Shown: positions 39,715-47,327, counted from the stretch's first letter. The stretch is 48,594 nt of DNA from an uncultured Collinsella sp. (GCA_900541665.1 UQKV01000013.1:1-48594), one strand, 5' to 3'. Numbers and translations are program-made. The notes: generated by a model from the letters alone, not told the origin.

Positions 39715-41138
39715 CACTCATCACCTTCCTCATCCTCGTCGCCCTCCTGGGCACCCTTCGCGTTCGCCGCCAGGGCGGGCGGCAGCGCCGCCATGCGCTC
39801 CTCCTGCTCCCGCTGCTTGCGCTCCAAAATCTTCGCCCTCTCGTCTGGCGTGATGTTCGGCAGCTTTCGCAGGATCGTCTCGTCGTCCAGATACTCGGCC
39901 TCCAGGCACACGGTCTCGACCTGCTCCTTGGTGTTGCTGATGCGAGTGTGCGTGAACACGGGCGTGTCCTCGATGCCCTGCAACGCAAGGATGTCCATGA
40001 TACCCTCGCGGATGTGGCGCTCAAACTCGGCAGCCTCCTCGTCCATCGGCTGATATGCTGCGTCGATATGGTCGTTGGTCGCCCCCGCCGCGATGGTGTG
40101 GACGTCCAGCGCGCCGAAGTCCTCGTAGATGTCGGCCTTGATCTGCGCCAGCGTCTCCTTGCGGCCCTCGACGGGCACCTCCTGCGTGTACGGCGTCACG
40201 GACTGCCCCTGCTCGGCGTCGACCTCGGCCACGTGCGTCAGCTTGAGTTTCGCCCGCCACAGGTCGAGGTCCCTGTCGTCCATGCCGCCGGCTCCGTTGA
40301 TGAGCCAGTAGATCTGTGCGCAGTCGCGCGTGTCGTTCACCAGGCCGCTCTTGATGAGGTCGTAGGCGTCGATGCTCTCGCGCATGCCGACGAGCGTGCT
40401 CTGGTGCGCGTCGCTGCCCCAGACCGCCACGATTGGCAGGCGGGAGTAGTTCTCCGCATCGACGGCCAGCTTCATCCCGTCCGCCGGTATCTCCCGATAC
40501 GTGACCTTGTATGCGCGCTTGGCCTCGGCCACCTCGAAGTCGAAGCCGCTGCCGCCCGACACCATCTCCGTGTAGCCGTCCTGCTCGTAGAGTGTCGCGT
40601 GCCACGGGTGGTCGGAGTCGAGCCGCCAGAACCTCACGCCGGCGTATAGCGCCCCCGAATACTCGTCCCACACCGGGCAGAACTCGTCGGCGGTAAACAC
40701 GTCGATGTGGTCGAGGTTCCAAAACGGGAATGACACACCGTGGATGAGCGCCTTGAGCCCCATCTCCATGACATCGTCGTCGAAGCGGTCGCCAAGCCCC
40801 TCCTTGGTCGTGTCCTTGCCGCCCGCCGAGACGTCCACGAAGCTCACGCCCTTACCGAGCGAGTACGTGCAGCGCTGGACGTTTAGGCGCTTGAACAGGT
40901 TACTCGCCAGCCTCAGCTTCGAGGCCGTGAAGTCCTCGGCCTCGGCACCGGAGCACGAGTAGATCTTCTGCACGAAACGGTTGATCGTGACGTTGTGCTG
41001 GCGGTAGTACTCGTTCGCGGTGACGGCGTTGCGGTACATCTCGCTCGACATGTGCCGCTCGATGGCATCAGCCGCGAACGCCGTCGCCGACGCCGCCGCC
41101 TTGAGGTCGCCATCGGTCACCAAAGGCCCCTTAGACAA
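39714..41138 (-). CDS. Portal protein (SPP1 gp6-like)
   Basis: The dodecameric DNA gate at one capsid vertex, 474 residues. N-terminal RNAVTANEYYRQHNVTIN and LASNLFKRLNVQRCTYSLGKG, a central GVSFPFWNLDHIDVFTADEFCPVWDE clip region and the acidic, repetitive C terminus (EGDEDEEGDE) fit SPP1-type portals. The frame opens with a TTG at 41156, but the TTG at 41138 has the strong GGAGGTAACGGC site and is preferred. It starts 5 nt after the large terminase and is translationally coupled to the fibre gene downstream. Confidence 0.9.
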   Translation of the reverse strand: MSKGPLVTDGDLKAAASATAFAADAIERHMSSEMYRNAVTANEYYRQHNVTINRFVQKIYSCSGAEAEDFTASKLRLASNLFKRLNVQRCTYSLGKGVSFVDVSAGGKDTTKEGLGDRFDDDVMEMGLKALIHGVSFPFWNLDHIDVFTADEFCPVWDEYSGALYAGVRFWRLDSDHPWHATLYEQDGYTEMVSGGSGFDFEVAEAKRAYKVTYREIPADGMKLAVDAENYSRLPIVAVWGSDAHQSTLVGMRESIDAYDLIKSGLVNDTRDCAQIYWLINGAGGMDDRDLDLWRAKLKLTHVAEVDAEQGQSVTPYTQEVPVEGRKETLAQIKADIYEDFGALDVHTIAAGATNDHIDAAYQPMDEEAAEFERHIREGIMDILALQGIEDTPVFTHTRISNTKEQVETVCLEAEYLDDETILRKLPNITPDERAKILERKQREQEERMAALPPALAANAKGAQEGDEDEEGDE

Positions 41139-41142
41139 GCCG

Positions 41143-42339
41143 TTACCTCCCTCCAAAGAATGGGTTTACCTGCCCTTTCGCAGGCTTGTACATGCGCAGT
41201 GTTGCCACGCCGTAACGGAGCGCGTCGCAGCTGTGGTCCTCGACCTTGACAGGCCTGTCGCCGTCCGCCTTGGCATCCCAGCAGTAGCCGCCGAGCTCGC
41301 CTATCAGCCCTGCGCAGGCGTCGGAGATGCGCACCGTGCCGTTGCCCAGGCACACCCCCGTCTCTCGTATGCCGTCCGCGACGTCGTTGCGCCCCTTCTT
41401 GGTCTTGAACCCGGCCTGCCGCATCGCGGCGATGAAGCTCGTGGCGCTCGGGTCGATGATGAACGTGGGCGGCTTGCCCAGCCCGCGCACGAAGTCGGCC
41501 ATGTCGGCTACGTAGTCGGCGTCCGTCTTCTGGTGCCCCGTATCGCGGCCCGAGTAGCGGTACTCGTCCACCGCGTGCCACACCTTGCCGTCAAATGCCC
41601 ACAGAAGCGCCGCAAAGGCGTTCTGCGTGCCGTAGTCGCAAGACACCGCGTACTTGACAGCGCCGCCCGTATACCGGCTCTCGAGGGCACCCTCCCACTC
41701 GGGGTAGACCAGGCCCTCGGCCAGCGTCCACTTGCCCAAGATGTAGCGGTCGTAGTACACACCGCTGCCGTAGTCCTTGATGAGGGCCTCGATGACATCC
41801 GGTGCCAGCGCACCGTCCCAGATCGTGTAGTCCTGCCTGTAGATGTCGCTGTCGCCGTCGAGAAACCGTTTGAACCAGTGGTTGGGGCTGTCGGGGTTGC
41901 AGGTGCCGTCGAAGCGGCTGTGCTCGCAGCGCAGGCGGCTCTTGAGCATCTGGAACACGTCTTCGCTCCACGTGGCGACCTCGTCGCCGTAGACCCACTC
42001 GAACGTGGCGCCCTGAATCTTGGATACGCTTGTCTTCTTGTCCGCCCCGAGGCAGTAGACCTTGCGCCCGAATATCTGGGCTGTGTTGTCCCGCCCGATC
42101 TGGCTGACGACGTCTTCGCTGTAGAGTGAGCGCATCGGCTCGAGGATGTTGCGCTCGAGCGTCGAGCGGGTGTTCCCGATCATCACCGCCAGCCCCTCGC
42201 CCCTCATGGCGAGAAGCCTCTGCGGTATGGTCACGGCTATGTCGACGTAGCTCTTGCCCGAGCCCGTCGCCCCGCACTTCACGTTGTAGCGGTGCGTGCA
42301 GTTGGCGAGGTACTCGCGCTGCATCCTCGTGAGCGGCAT
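41143..42339 (-). CDS. terL: Terminase large subunit, PBSX-like
   Basis: Packaging motor ATPase and nuclease, 398 residues. Walker A GATGSGKS at about 23-30, Walker B with WVYGDEVA, a coupling motif region GTCNPDSPNHW, and RNase H-like nuclease acids in SCDYGTQNAFAALLW and later EDHSCDALRYG. Slightly short, as usual for the PBSX group. ATG at 42339, 3 nt after the small subunit. Headful packaging is typical for this group (inference). Confidence 0.95.
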   Translation of the reverse strand: MPLTRMQREYLANCTHRYNVKCGATGSGKSYVDIAVTIPQRLLAMRGEGLAVMIGNTRSTLERNILEPMRSLYSEDVVSQIGRDNTAQIFGRKVYCLGADKKTSVSKIQGATFEWVYGDEVATWSEDVFQMLKSRLRCEHSRFDGTCNPDSPNHWFKRFLDGDSDIYRQDYTIWDGALAPDVIEALIKDYGSGVYYDRYILGKWTLAEGLVYPEWEGALESRYTGGAVKYAVSCDYGTQNAFAALLWAFDGKVWHAVDEYRYSGRDTGHQKTDADYVADMADFVRGLGKPPTFIIDPSATSFIAAMRQAGFKTKKGRNDVADGIRETGVCLGNGTVRISDACAGLIGELGGYCWDAKADGDRPVKVEDHSCDALRYGVATLRMYKPAKGQVNPFFGGR

Positions 42340-42342
42340 CGG

Positions 42343-42768
42343 CTACTCGTCCCCGCCGATTGAGGACGGCACGGACAGCACAAGCTCCTTGGCGGCCTTG
42401 AGCACCGCTGTGTCGGTGGTGTCCATGATGCGCTGCGCCTTGGCGTACTCCTGCGGGTACTTGCGCTCGAGCAGCCACGCCGCCGCCTGCCAGCTGTCGC
42501 CGCTCGCGTCCATGATGCGGCCCACGAGCGTCGCCTTGCGCTCGACCTCGGCCTTTTTTAGAACGTGACACAGTTGACGCTGATTGTCGGTTCTGGGGTG
42601 GTTGATCCAGCGGCTGTATGTCTCGCGTGCGACCCCGAGATACGCGGCGATGTCCTTGTCGGTCATTCCGGCACGGCACAGGCGGACGGCATCCTCGATG
42701 CCCTCCTTGGTCAGTTTTTCACGCCCTTTTCCCGCCACAAAATCACGTTTCCGCTGGTAGATAGCCAT
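42343..42768 (-). CDS. terS: Terminase small subunit
   Basis: DNA-recognition subunit, 141 residues. A helix-turn-helix lies at about 30-55 (GMTDKDIAAYLGVARETYSRW), followed by helices for oligomerisation (RQLCHVLKKAEVERKATL) and a C-terminal EYAKAQRIMDTT segment that should contact TerL. ATG at 42768 chosen as the first sensible start in a poor ribosome-binding context; the frame extends 20 codons further. A terminator lies about 90 bp upstream, so late transcription likely starts near 42.8 kb. Confidence 0.88.
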   Translation of the reverse strand: MAIYQRKRDFVAGKGREKLTKEGIEDAVRLCRAGMTDKDIAAYLGVARETYSRWINHPRTDNQRQLCHVLKKAEVERKATLVGRIMDASGDSWQAAAWLLERKYPQEYAKAQRIMDTTDTAVLKAAKELVLSVPSSIGGDE

Positions 42769-42857
42769 ATGGAAACGCGAACGTTCCCACCTTTTTACGC
42801 ACGTGGACAAGCGCGTGCGTTTGCCCACGAGCGTAAAAAGGGGGTAACGTTTAAAGA

Positions 42858-42883
42858 AAAGGCCCCGGTTTCCCGGGGCCTTT
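42858..42883 (-). terminator. Terminator between early and late gene blocks
   Basis: AAAGGCCCCGG and CCGGGGCCTTT form an 11-bp perfect stem with a 4-nt loop; TTTTCTTTAAA follows on the minus strand. It separates the early operon from the terminase operon. Confidence 0.88.
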
Positions 42884-42886
42884 CGG

Positions 42887-43003
42887 CTACTCGACCTTGG
42901 TCGGCTTGATTCTGATCACCTCGGCCAGCCTCTCAAACGTCTCCGTCCAGCTTCTGCCGTCTGTGCGCGGCCTGTCGTATGCGGTTGCTCTCCGCCTCTT
43001 CAT
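42887..43003 (-). CDS. Possible small basic protein (38 aa)
   Basis: A 38-residue frame, MKRRRATAYDRPRTDGRSW then a short helix ending IRIKPTKVE. ATG at 43003 has a GAGGCGG site. It overlaps the end of the HTH/zinc gene by 71 bp in another frame and stops 4 bp before the terminator. Basic, no known family. Could be real given the dense early operon, or chance. Confidence 0.4.
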   Translation of the reverse strand: MKRRRATAYDRPRTDGRSWTETFERLAEVIRIKPTKVE

Positions 43004-43361
43004 CGAGCCGCCTCTTCCTCTCCGCCAGATAGCACCCCTTGCAAAGCCTCCACTTCTTCGCCTGCGCCGACGTGTCGAACACGGGCCGCGCGTCGCACAC
43101 GATGCACAGCCCATCCGTTCCGGTCGAAAAGCGCCCGTACCGCTGCCGCGCGTGCCTCACGGCGCTCGGCGTCACCCTCAGCTCCGCCGCGATCTCCGCC
43201 GCCGTCCGCTCCGGGTGCGCCTGCATCCGCCTTATCATCTCGTCCGTCCACAGGACGTAAGAGGAGCGCCCCTTCCGGAGCGCCCACTCGTCCCTCAACG
43301 GATGTGCTGACTTTGTGGATGGGCCTTTTGGCCCATCTCCTACAGGTGGCCTACACGCCAT
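42933..43361 (-). CDS. HTH and zinc-motif DNA-binding phage protein
   Basis: A 142-residue protein with an HTH segment at about 42-68 (ERTAAEIAAELRVTPSAVRHA) and a four-cysteine zinc site, CIVC near 84 and CKGC near 106. The C-terminal 30 residues are helical and basic. The layout (HTH plus zinc) suggests a sequence-specific DNA-binding protein, perhaps a late-gene activator as it is the last early gene before terminase (inference). ATG at 43361 with GAGGGGGT ahead; the earlier frame is open but unlikely. Confidence 0.72.
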   Translation of the reverse strand: MACRPPVGDGPKGPSTKSAHPLRDEWALRKGRSSYVLWTDEMIRRMQAHPERTAAEIAAELRVTPSAVRHARQRYGRFSTGTDGLCIVCDARPVFDTSAQAKKWRLCKGCYLAERKRRLDEEAESNRIRQAAHRRQKLDGDV

Positions 43362-43420
43362 TCGCATACCCCCTCGCGCTCGGTTTGCTTCGGTTACCAT
43401 ACCAAGCGCCGGGGACCACC

Positions 43421-43801
43421 TCACGCACGGCGCTCGATTATCGCCCCGCACTTCGGGCAATGGACGGCCTCATACGCCAGCATGTCCCCAAAGCCGATAT
43501 GTTCCCAGATCTGTCCATCCCATCCGCAGTCGGAGCAGTGGAAGTAGCCGTCGACCATCCGCTTGCCCGGGATGAACGGATCCTGCTTGTGCTCGACAAG
43601 GTCGAGGCACGTCGGGCGGTCGATTAGGTCGGCAAGATGCAGCAAGTCCTCGTAATGAGGCCAACCGCGGACTCCGCAGAACACGGCATAGAGCGCGGCG
43701 AACGGAGAGTAGTCGGGATCGTCTTGCAGGTCGTTTTTGCGCCTGTTGGCTGCGCTTCGTATATTCGCCGCTACATTGCGGCGCTCATCATCGGTAATCA
43801 T
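43421..43801 (-). CDS. Phage protein with C-terminal zinc ribbon (126 aa)
   Basis: A 126-residue protein, helical for about 75 residues (MITDDERRNVAANIRSAA, HYEDLLHLADLIDRP) then a four-cysteine ribbon: HCSDCGWDG and HCPKCGAII. No specific family known by eye; the N-terminal region resembles the short DDERRNVAANLR-type proteins of actinobacterial and Coriobacterial phages. Its ATG overlaps the previous stop by 4 bp (ATGA), so it is coupled to the XRE gene. Confidence 0.75.
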   Translation of the reverse strand: MITDDERRNVAANIRSAANRRKNDLQDDPDYSPFAALYAVFCGVRGWPHYEDLLHLADLIDRPTCLDLVEHKQDPFIPGKRMVDGYFHCSDCGWDGQIWEHIGFGDMLAYEAVHCPKCGAIIERRA

Positions 43802-44022
43802 TCGTACACCTCTATCACGAGCTCGTATATGTCTATGCCCGTCTCCTCGGCAATGGAGAACAGGATGCTCAGCGAAATGCTCTTACGACCGTTCAGCAGC
43901 TCGCTGAAATACGAAGTCGAGATGCCGAGCGTCTTGGCAAAATCGCCTTGCGTGAGATCGTGGTCAATCAGATAGTGCTGGACGGCCTTCCTGTTGAGCA
44001 CGTAGTCAGTTGCCGCCCTCAT
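43798..44022 (-). CDS. XRE-family HTH regulator
   Basis: A 74-residue single-domain Xre/Cro-type protein. The HTH is DLTQGDFAKTLGISTSYFSELLNGRKSISL (shown as the LTQGDFAKTLGIS and YFSELLNG helices), about residues 23-51. It overlaps the Lar-like gene upstream by 17 bp and the zinc-ribbon gene downstream by 4 bp. In the middle of an early operon it is more likely an accessory regulator (or an antitoxin-type protein) than the lysogeny repressor. Confidence 0.85.
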   Translation of the reverse strand: MRAATDYVLNRKAVQHYLIDHDLTQGDFAKTLGISTSYFSELLNGRKSISLSILFSIAEETGIDIYELVIEVYE

Positions 44023-44197
44023 AGCTCACCCTTTCATTCCATAGATCTGCGGCGAACTCCTCGGCGTACTCTAGGTCCGTCCGTGCTCCGCATCCCAAGC
44101 AGCTCACGTAGAAGGTGCCCAGACCTTGATGCTTGCCCTGCTGCATCTCGGCATCGCTACCGCAGAACGGGCATTTCTTGAGCTTCAGCTCGCTCAT
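44006..44197 (-). CDS. Lar-like restriction alleviation protein
   Basis: A 63-residue zinc protein of the Lar type: LKKCPFCGSDAEMQQG, a central FYVSCLGCGARTDLEY and the closing AADLWNERV. The order C-x2-C ... C-x2-C with a terminal AxxxWNxR is the Lar signature. The original Lar of the Rac prophage reduces host type I restriction of foreign DNA, so an anti-restriction role is plausible. Overlaps genes on both sides. Confidence 0.85.
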   Translation of the reverse strand: MSELKLKKCPFCGSDAEMQQGKHQGLGTFYVSCLGCGARTDLEYAEEFAADLWNERVSYEGGN

Positions 44198-44379
44198 TCG
44201 TCCTCACTCCTTAGCTTGCGCCCGCAGAACGGGCAGAAGCTGATCGGGATGCTGTCAATCATCAACTCTCCGGTCGCAATGAAGCAATCTCCGCGGTCAT
44301 TGTTCTCGATGCGCATCGTGTAGTCATTGTCCTGGTTGAAGTTGATTCTTCGTTTGCCGCAGTAAGCACAATCGCCCAT
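44194..44379 (-). CDS. Small zinc-finger protein (61 aa)
   Basis: A 61-residue protein with two CxxC knuckles, CAYCGKRR near the start and FCPFCGRKL near the end, enclosing a beta-like middle with an acidic DNDYTMRIENNDRGD run. ATG at 44379 is preferred; a GTG at 44385 overlapping the previous stop (GTGA) is possible. No family recognised. Confidence 0.72.
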   Translation of the reverse strand: MGDCAYCGKRRINFNQDNDYTMRIENNDRGDCFIATGELMIDSIPISFCPFCGRKLRSEDE

Positions 44380-44381
44380 AT

Positions 44382-44666
44382 TCACTCACTTCCCAACTCG
44401 CGCTGGTTGTTAATCAGACCGACCTCGCACGCGACGCACGTTTCTTGATTGCGGAACTTATCCTCATAACGCTCTGGCACAGGAATTGCGTCGATGATTG
44501 CATTTATCAGCATGTCTGCGCAGCGCTCGCAATAATCGCCTTTAGCCGACCACTCGTAGTAAATGTCGCCATTGCAGCGGACGGTAACGCTTGCTTCTGC
44601 CCTGTCGTCAATCTCTGCACCGCAGCAGTCACACGTGTAGACCTCTACCGTCTTTTGACGCTTCAT
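44382..44666 (-). CDS. Small Cys-rich phage protein (94 aa)
   Basis: A 94-residue acidic protein. CDCCGAEIDDRAE near the N terminus and CERCADM around residue 49 make one probable four-cysteine zinc site; CVACEVG near the C terminus adds two more cysteines. Unknown function. ATG at 44666, 6 bp after the preceding gene. Confidence 0.72.
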   Translation of the reverse strand: MKRQKTVEVYTCDCCGAEIDDRAEASVTVRCNGDIYYEWSAKGDYCERCADMLINAIIDAIPVPERYEDKFRNQETCVACEVGLINNQRELGSE

Positions 44667-44672
44667 CAGTCC

Positions 44673-45044
44673 TCACCCCCTCAGCTTGCGGATGCGGTCG
44701 GCGATGTCGCGCATGGCAATTCGACCGCAGCCGTCCTCGCCACCGGGGCACGATGCGCAGTCATCTTCGCCTTTTTCTCTGTGAAAGTAGGCACAAGCCT
44801 CTTGATACCGCGCGTCACCTGCCACCTTCAAATCCTCAAGCAGCTTCTCCCAGCTGTCGGGCGGGGTGGTGTAGAGATAATTTGAGTTGACAGTCCGCGT
44901 ATCGGTCTCAATTTCCCATTTGTCTTCTTCTCGGTAGTACGTGAAGCTCAACACGTCCTGCTTTTTACCTTTGTATGTGTACAGACACTCGGTATCAAGC
45001 GGAATCTCGCGCCCCTTTGCATCCTTTGGCAATTCGATACTCAT
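44673..45044 (-). CDS. Phage protein with C-terminal cysteine cluster (123 aa)
   Basis: A 123-residue protein beginning MSIELPKDAKGREIPLDT. The N-terminal part is beta-rich (LYTYKGKKQDVLSFTYY), the middle helical (WEKLLEDLKVAGDA), and a cysteine cluster CASCPGGEDGC lies near the C terminus. A similar lay-out recurs in phage genes that modulate nucleic-acid metabolism, but no family is recognised. ATG at 45044 has GAGGAG; it overlaps the upstream gene by 4 bp (ATGA). Confidence 0.72.
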   Translation of the reverse strand: MSIELPKDAKGREIPLDTECLYTYKGKKQDVLSFTYYREEDKWEIETDTRTVNSNYLYTTPPDSWEKLLEDLKVAGDARYQEACAYFHREKGEDDCASCPGGEDGCGRIAMRDIADRIRKLRG

Positions 45045-45346
45045 AGCCCAAACTCCTCGTAGTCGCGGCACTCGCCGCACTCGTCCTCGCAGTACAGCAG
45101 GTTCTCCATGAGCCACGCCACGGCCCACTTCGCCAGGCGCCAGAACCCTTCCTTGCGGTCAGGCGCCTCTGCGTCGTAGGCGCGCTCGAACTCGAGGTGG
45201 CAGTAGCCGTAGTCGACGTGAATGTCACTGCTGCAGAAATGCCTGCAGTTCCCGCACATCCTATGCTCGCAGGCCCCGCCGAAGTGGCGCTCGATGGCGG
45301 CGTCAGTCACCCCCACCGGGTAGCCGCCGACCCTCGAGTCACTCAT
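45041..45346 (-). CDS. Cys-rich phage protein (101 aa)
   Basis: A 101-residue protein with nine cysteines: CEHRMCGNCRHFC at about 26-38, then C49 and a late CEDECGEC cluster. MCGNCRHFC is the nitrogen-rich CxxCxxxC pattern seen in small phage zinc proteins. It overlaps its neighbours by 4-8 bp at both ends. Function unknown. Confidence 0.72.
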   Translation of the reverse strand: MSDSRVGGYPVGVTDAAIERHFGGACEHRMCGNCRHFCSSDIHVDYGYCHLEFERAYDAEAPDRKEGFWRLAKWAVAWLMENLLYCEDECGECRDYEEFGL

Positions 45347-45647
45347 CGCAGTCCGCCCCCCCTACGCTCTCGTCGAGCAGGTCGATGGCATCCCCGACGG
45401 TCGCCTCGATGCTCGTCAGCTGGCGGCGCAGGTTCTGCACGAGGTTCGCGCCGGCGACCTCCGCCCTTCCCGCCTCGTAGGCGCGCTCGATCATGTCGGT
45501 CACCGCGACCTGCATCGCCGTGTCGTTGTAGCCGCGCCTGACGCGGTACTTCCCCAGATAGGCGTGCGCCCTGTCCTGCGGCCTGCACTCGCGGTCGAAA
45601 TGGAACACCTCGACCGCGTCTGCCTTGATCTGATCCAAAGTCTCCAT
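45339..45647 (-). CDS. Hypothetical early phage protein (102 aa)
   Basis: A 102-residue helical protein, METLDQIKADAVEVFHF at the start, a basic stretch AYLGKYRVRRGYND and a coiled helix NLVQNLRRQLTSIEATVGD. No cysteine knuckles apart from a C-terminal GADCDE. ATG at 45647 overlaps the MazG-like gene's stop (TGATG). No family recognised. Confidence 0.68.
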   Translation of the reverse strand: METLDQIKADAVEVFHFDRECRPQDRAHAYLGKYRVRRGYNDTAMQVAVTDMIERAYEAGRAEVAGANLVQNLRRQLTSIEATVGDAIDLLDESVGGADCDE

Positions 45648-45949
45648 CACAAACGTCCCCTCTCCTGGTTCCTCTCGTCCATGCGCCGGATGGCAGCGTC
45701 GACCTCGCCCTGCGTGGCACCGACGGCGGCCAGCAGGTTCACAGTCGCCTGCACGGTGTCCAGGCACTCGTCGATGAGATCGTCGCGGTACGCCCTGCGC
45801 GTCGTCATGATCGGGCTGAGGCGCATGTCGTCGCAGTCCTGCCGCGCGCCGAACACCTCGGCCGCCTCCTCGAGCGGCTTGAGCGCCTGCGTCTTGTCGT
45901 CCCTCACCTCGCGGAACGTCCGAAGGTTGAGCAGGTAACCGTCCCGCAT
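45647..45949 (-). CDS. MazG-like nucleotide pyrophosphohydrolase-type protein
   Basis: A 100-residue all-helical protein. The segment LKPLEEAAEVFGA matches the EExxE metal-binding helix of phage MazG-like proteins, followed by YRDDLIDECLDTVQATVNLL, which resembles the second conserved ExxD helix. This family hydrolyses nucleoside triphosphates or (p)ppGpp-like compounds; here the substrate is unknown. ATG at 45949 overlaps the upstream zinc gene (TGATG). Confidence 0.65.
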   Translation of the reverse strand: MRDGYLLNLRTFREVRDDKTQALKPLEEAAEVFGARQDCDDMRLSPIMTTRRAYRDDLIDECLDTVQATVNLLAAVGATQGEVDAAIRRMDERNQERGRL

Positions 45950-46182
45950 CAGACGCACCTCCCTTCCGCCAGCGCCGCGCGCATGGCGTTGATCTCGCGG
46001 CCCGACTCGCTCCTCATTCCGAGGTACACGTCCACGGGCCGCTTGCTCGCGTTCCTGTGCGCCACGTTCTCGCACCAGCCGCAGCAGTACCTCTGGTTCC
46101 TGACTGCCGCACGGAACCGCCTGCCGCACTGCCTGCACTCGAGCACGTAGCCGCCGCGCCGGTCCCGCGACTCAGCCCTCAT
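45949..46182 (-). CDS. Zinc-ribbon phage protein (77 aa)
   Basis: A 77-residue, very basic protein. CRQCGRRF and CCGWCENVAH form a four-cysteine zinc site near residues 16-40, like the FCxxxCR sequence of many phage and transposase-associated zinc proteins. A basic C-terminal helix follows. It overlaps the next gene upstream by 11 bp and the next downstream by 1 bp. Nucleic-acid binding is likely. Confidence 0.72.
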   Translation of the reverse strand: MRAESRDRRGGYVLECRQCGRRFRAAVRNQRYCCGWCENVAHRNASKRPVDVYLGMRSESGREINAMRAALAEGRCV

Positions 46183-46414
46183 GTCGCGCCTCCCAGTAGT
46201 TGCACCTCGCGAGCCCCTGCGTGGTGTGCACGAAGTCGGGGCAGCGCATGCACGTGTACCGTTTGCGGCCCTCGCCGGACGCCGCCATGACCGCCTCGCT
46301 CACGGCGCAGAACCCGCACGTCTCGCAGCGGGCGCTGCGCGGCCCGTCGTCGTAGATGCTCACAGACCCCTTCGGTCTGCCCATGTTCTCGTTTCTCTCG
46401 GCGTCCAAGCTCAT
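46172..46414 (-). CDS. Zinc-knuckle phage protein (80 aa)
   Basis: An 80-residue protein beginning MSLDAERNENMGRPKGSVS. Two CxxC knuckles, CETCGFC and CMRCPDF, plus a later C, give a probable zinc fold between about 32 and 60. ATG at 46414 has an ideal GAGGAGG. It overlaps the replication gene by 4 bp (ATGA). No family recognised. Confidence 0.7.
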   Translation of the reverse strand: MSLDAERNENMGRPKGSVSIYDDGPRSARCETCGFCAVSEAVMAASGEGRKRYTCMRCPDFVHTTQGLARCNYWEARHEG

Positions 46415-47217
46415 GACGCCCTCCTCTCGCATGCGGCCCTCGCATCCAGCAGACGCCGCGCGTCCTGGTACGCCTTGAGCGCCACCGGGTCGGCGGTCGT
46501 CCCCCTCGGGGCCTTCACCTTCGCCGGGTCGATGCCCGGATGTTCCTCGCGCCACCTGCACTCGAGCTCCGCCCTCGTCTGCTCGGGCGTCCTCGTCGGC
46601 TTGAACGTGGCGGCCTCGACCTCCGAGGCGGTGGGCTTGCCCCTCGCCCGGTCGTCGGCGTCGATGCGCTTCTGGCGCCTGGACCAGTCGAGCGCGAGGG
46701 CGCCCCAGTTGCTCACCGGCTGGCCGTTGCTCTTGACCCAGCCCTGCGACTCGAAAAAGGCCCAGAAGGCGTCCGGGTCGCCGCTCAGGCAGTTGGCGCC
46801 GAAGTACCCGCGGGCCTCCTCCAGCGACGGCGGCTCGAACTCGGGCGGCGCGGCGGGGGCATCGCCCCCATCACAGGACAGCTCAGCACAATCCAGTTCA
46901 GGACAGGACAGGCTAGGGTAGGTTAGGTTAGGGTTTTCACTTTCCGAAACCGGGGTTTCGGGCTTGTCGGAAACTGGTTTCTTGCGCGGGCGACCGCCCT
47001 TGCCGCCCCTGCCGCGCGCATCCTTGGAGTTGTCGATGGCGTTCTTCATCGCCTTGAAAACGCGGCGGAGGTGCTTCGGAAGGTCGGCCTCGACGCCGTG
47101 CAGCCCGTACATCATGATCGCGTCGGCGAGCATCGCGCGGTCGCGCAGGTCCTCGGGGTCGCTCGCGTCGAAGTCGTCGTAGACCTCGGCGAAGCTGTCG
47201 AACACGGTGAAGGCCAT
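46411..47217 (-). CDS. Phage replication protein, DUF6291-like N-terminus
   Basis: A 268-residue protein with an N-terminal helical domain (MAFTVFDSFAEVYDDFD through KAMKNAIDNS) resembling the DUF6291-type domain of phage replisome organisers. A basic linker (RGRGGKGGRPRKKP) precedes an acidic, proline-rich low-complexity stretch (about 95-130). The C-terminal half (YFGANCLSGDPDAFWAFFESQGWVKSNG) is a DnaD/helix-rich replication-type domain. Probably recruits the host helicase to the phage origin. ATG at 47217 with GGGGGTGA ahead. Confidence 0.75.
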   Translation of the reverse strand: MAFTVFDSFAEVYDDFDASDPEDLRDRAMLADAIMMYGLHGVEADLPKHLRRVFKAMKNAIDNSKDARGRGGKGGRPRKKPVSDKPETPVSESENPNLTYPSLSCPELDCAELSCDGGDAPAAPPEFEPPSLEEARGYFGANCLSGDPDAFWAFFESQGWVKSNGQPVSNWGALALDWSRRQKRIDADDRARGKPTASEVEAATFKPTRTPEQTRAELECRWREEHPGIDPAKVKAPRGTTADPVALKAYQDARRLLDARAACERRAS

Positions 47218-47222
47218 CAGAA

Positions 47223-47327
47223 TCACCCCCATAGAAGCGAAGAGAAGAACAGGAACCCCGCGGCGAAGGAGGCGGCGAACAGGGCCGCCTCCCAGTGGTC
47301 GCGGATGATGTCGGGTACGCGCCTCAT
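47223..47327 (-). CDS. Small membrane protein between ssb and replication gene (34 aa)
   Basis: A 34-residue protein: charged start MRRVPDIIRDHWEA then one hydrophobic helix (LFAASFAAGFLFFSSLLW). ATG at 47327 shares its A with the ssb stop (TGATG), and its stop lies 5 nt before the next gene's start, whose ribosome-binding site is inside its last codons. Coupling on both sides supports a real gene. Function unknown. Confidence 0.65.
   Translation of the reverse strand: MRRVPDIIRDHWEAALFAASFAAGFLFFSSLLWG

Noticed and set aside
37633..40053. 806-codon open frame on the plus strand opposite the portal, fibre and DGR target genes
   Set aside because: It is antisense to three overlapping well-supported phage genes, has shadow-like composition (Arg, Val, His, Leu-rich, no domain) and reflects GC-rich third positions.
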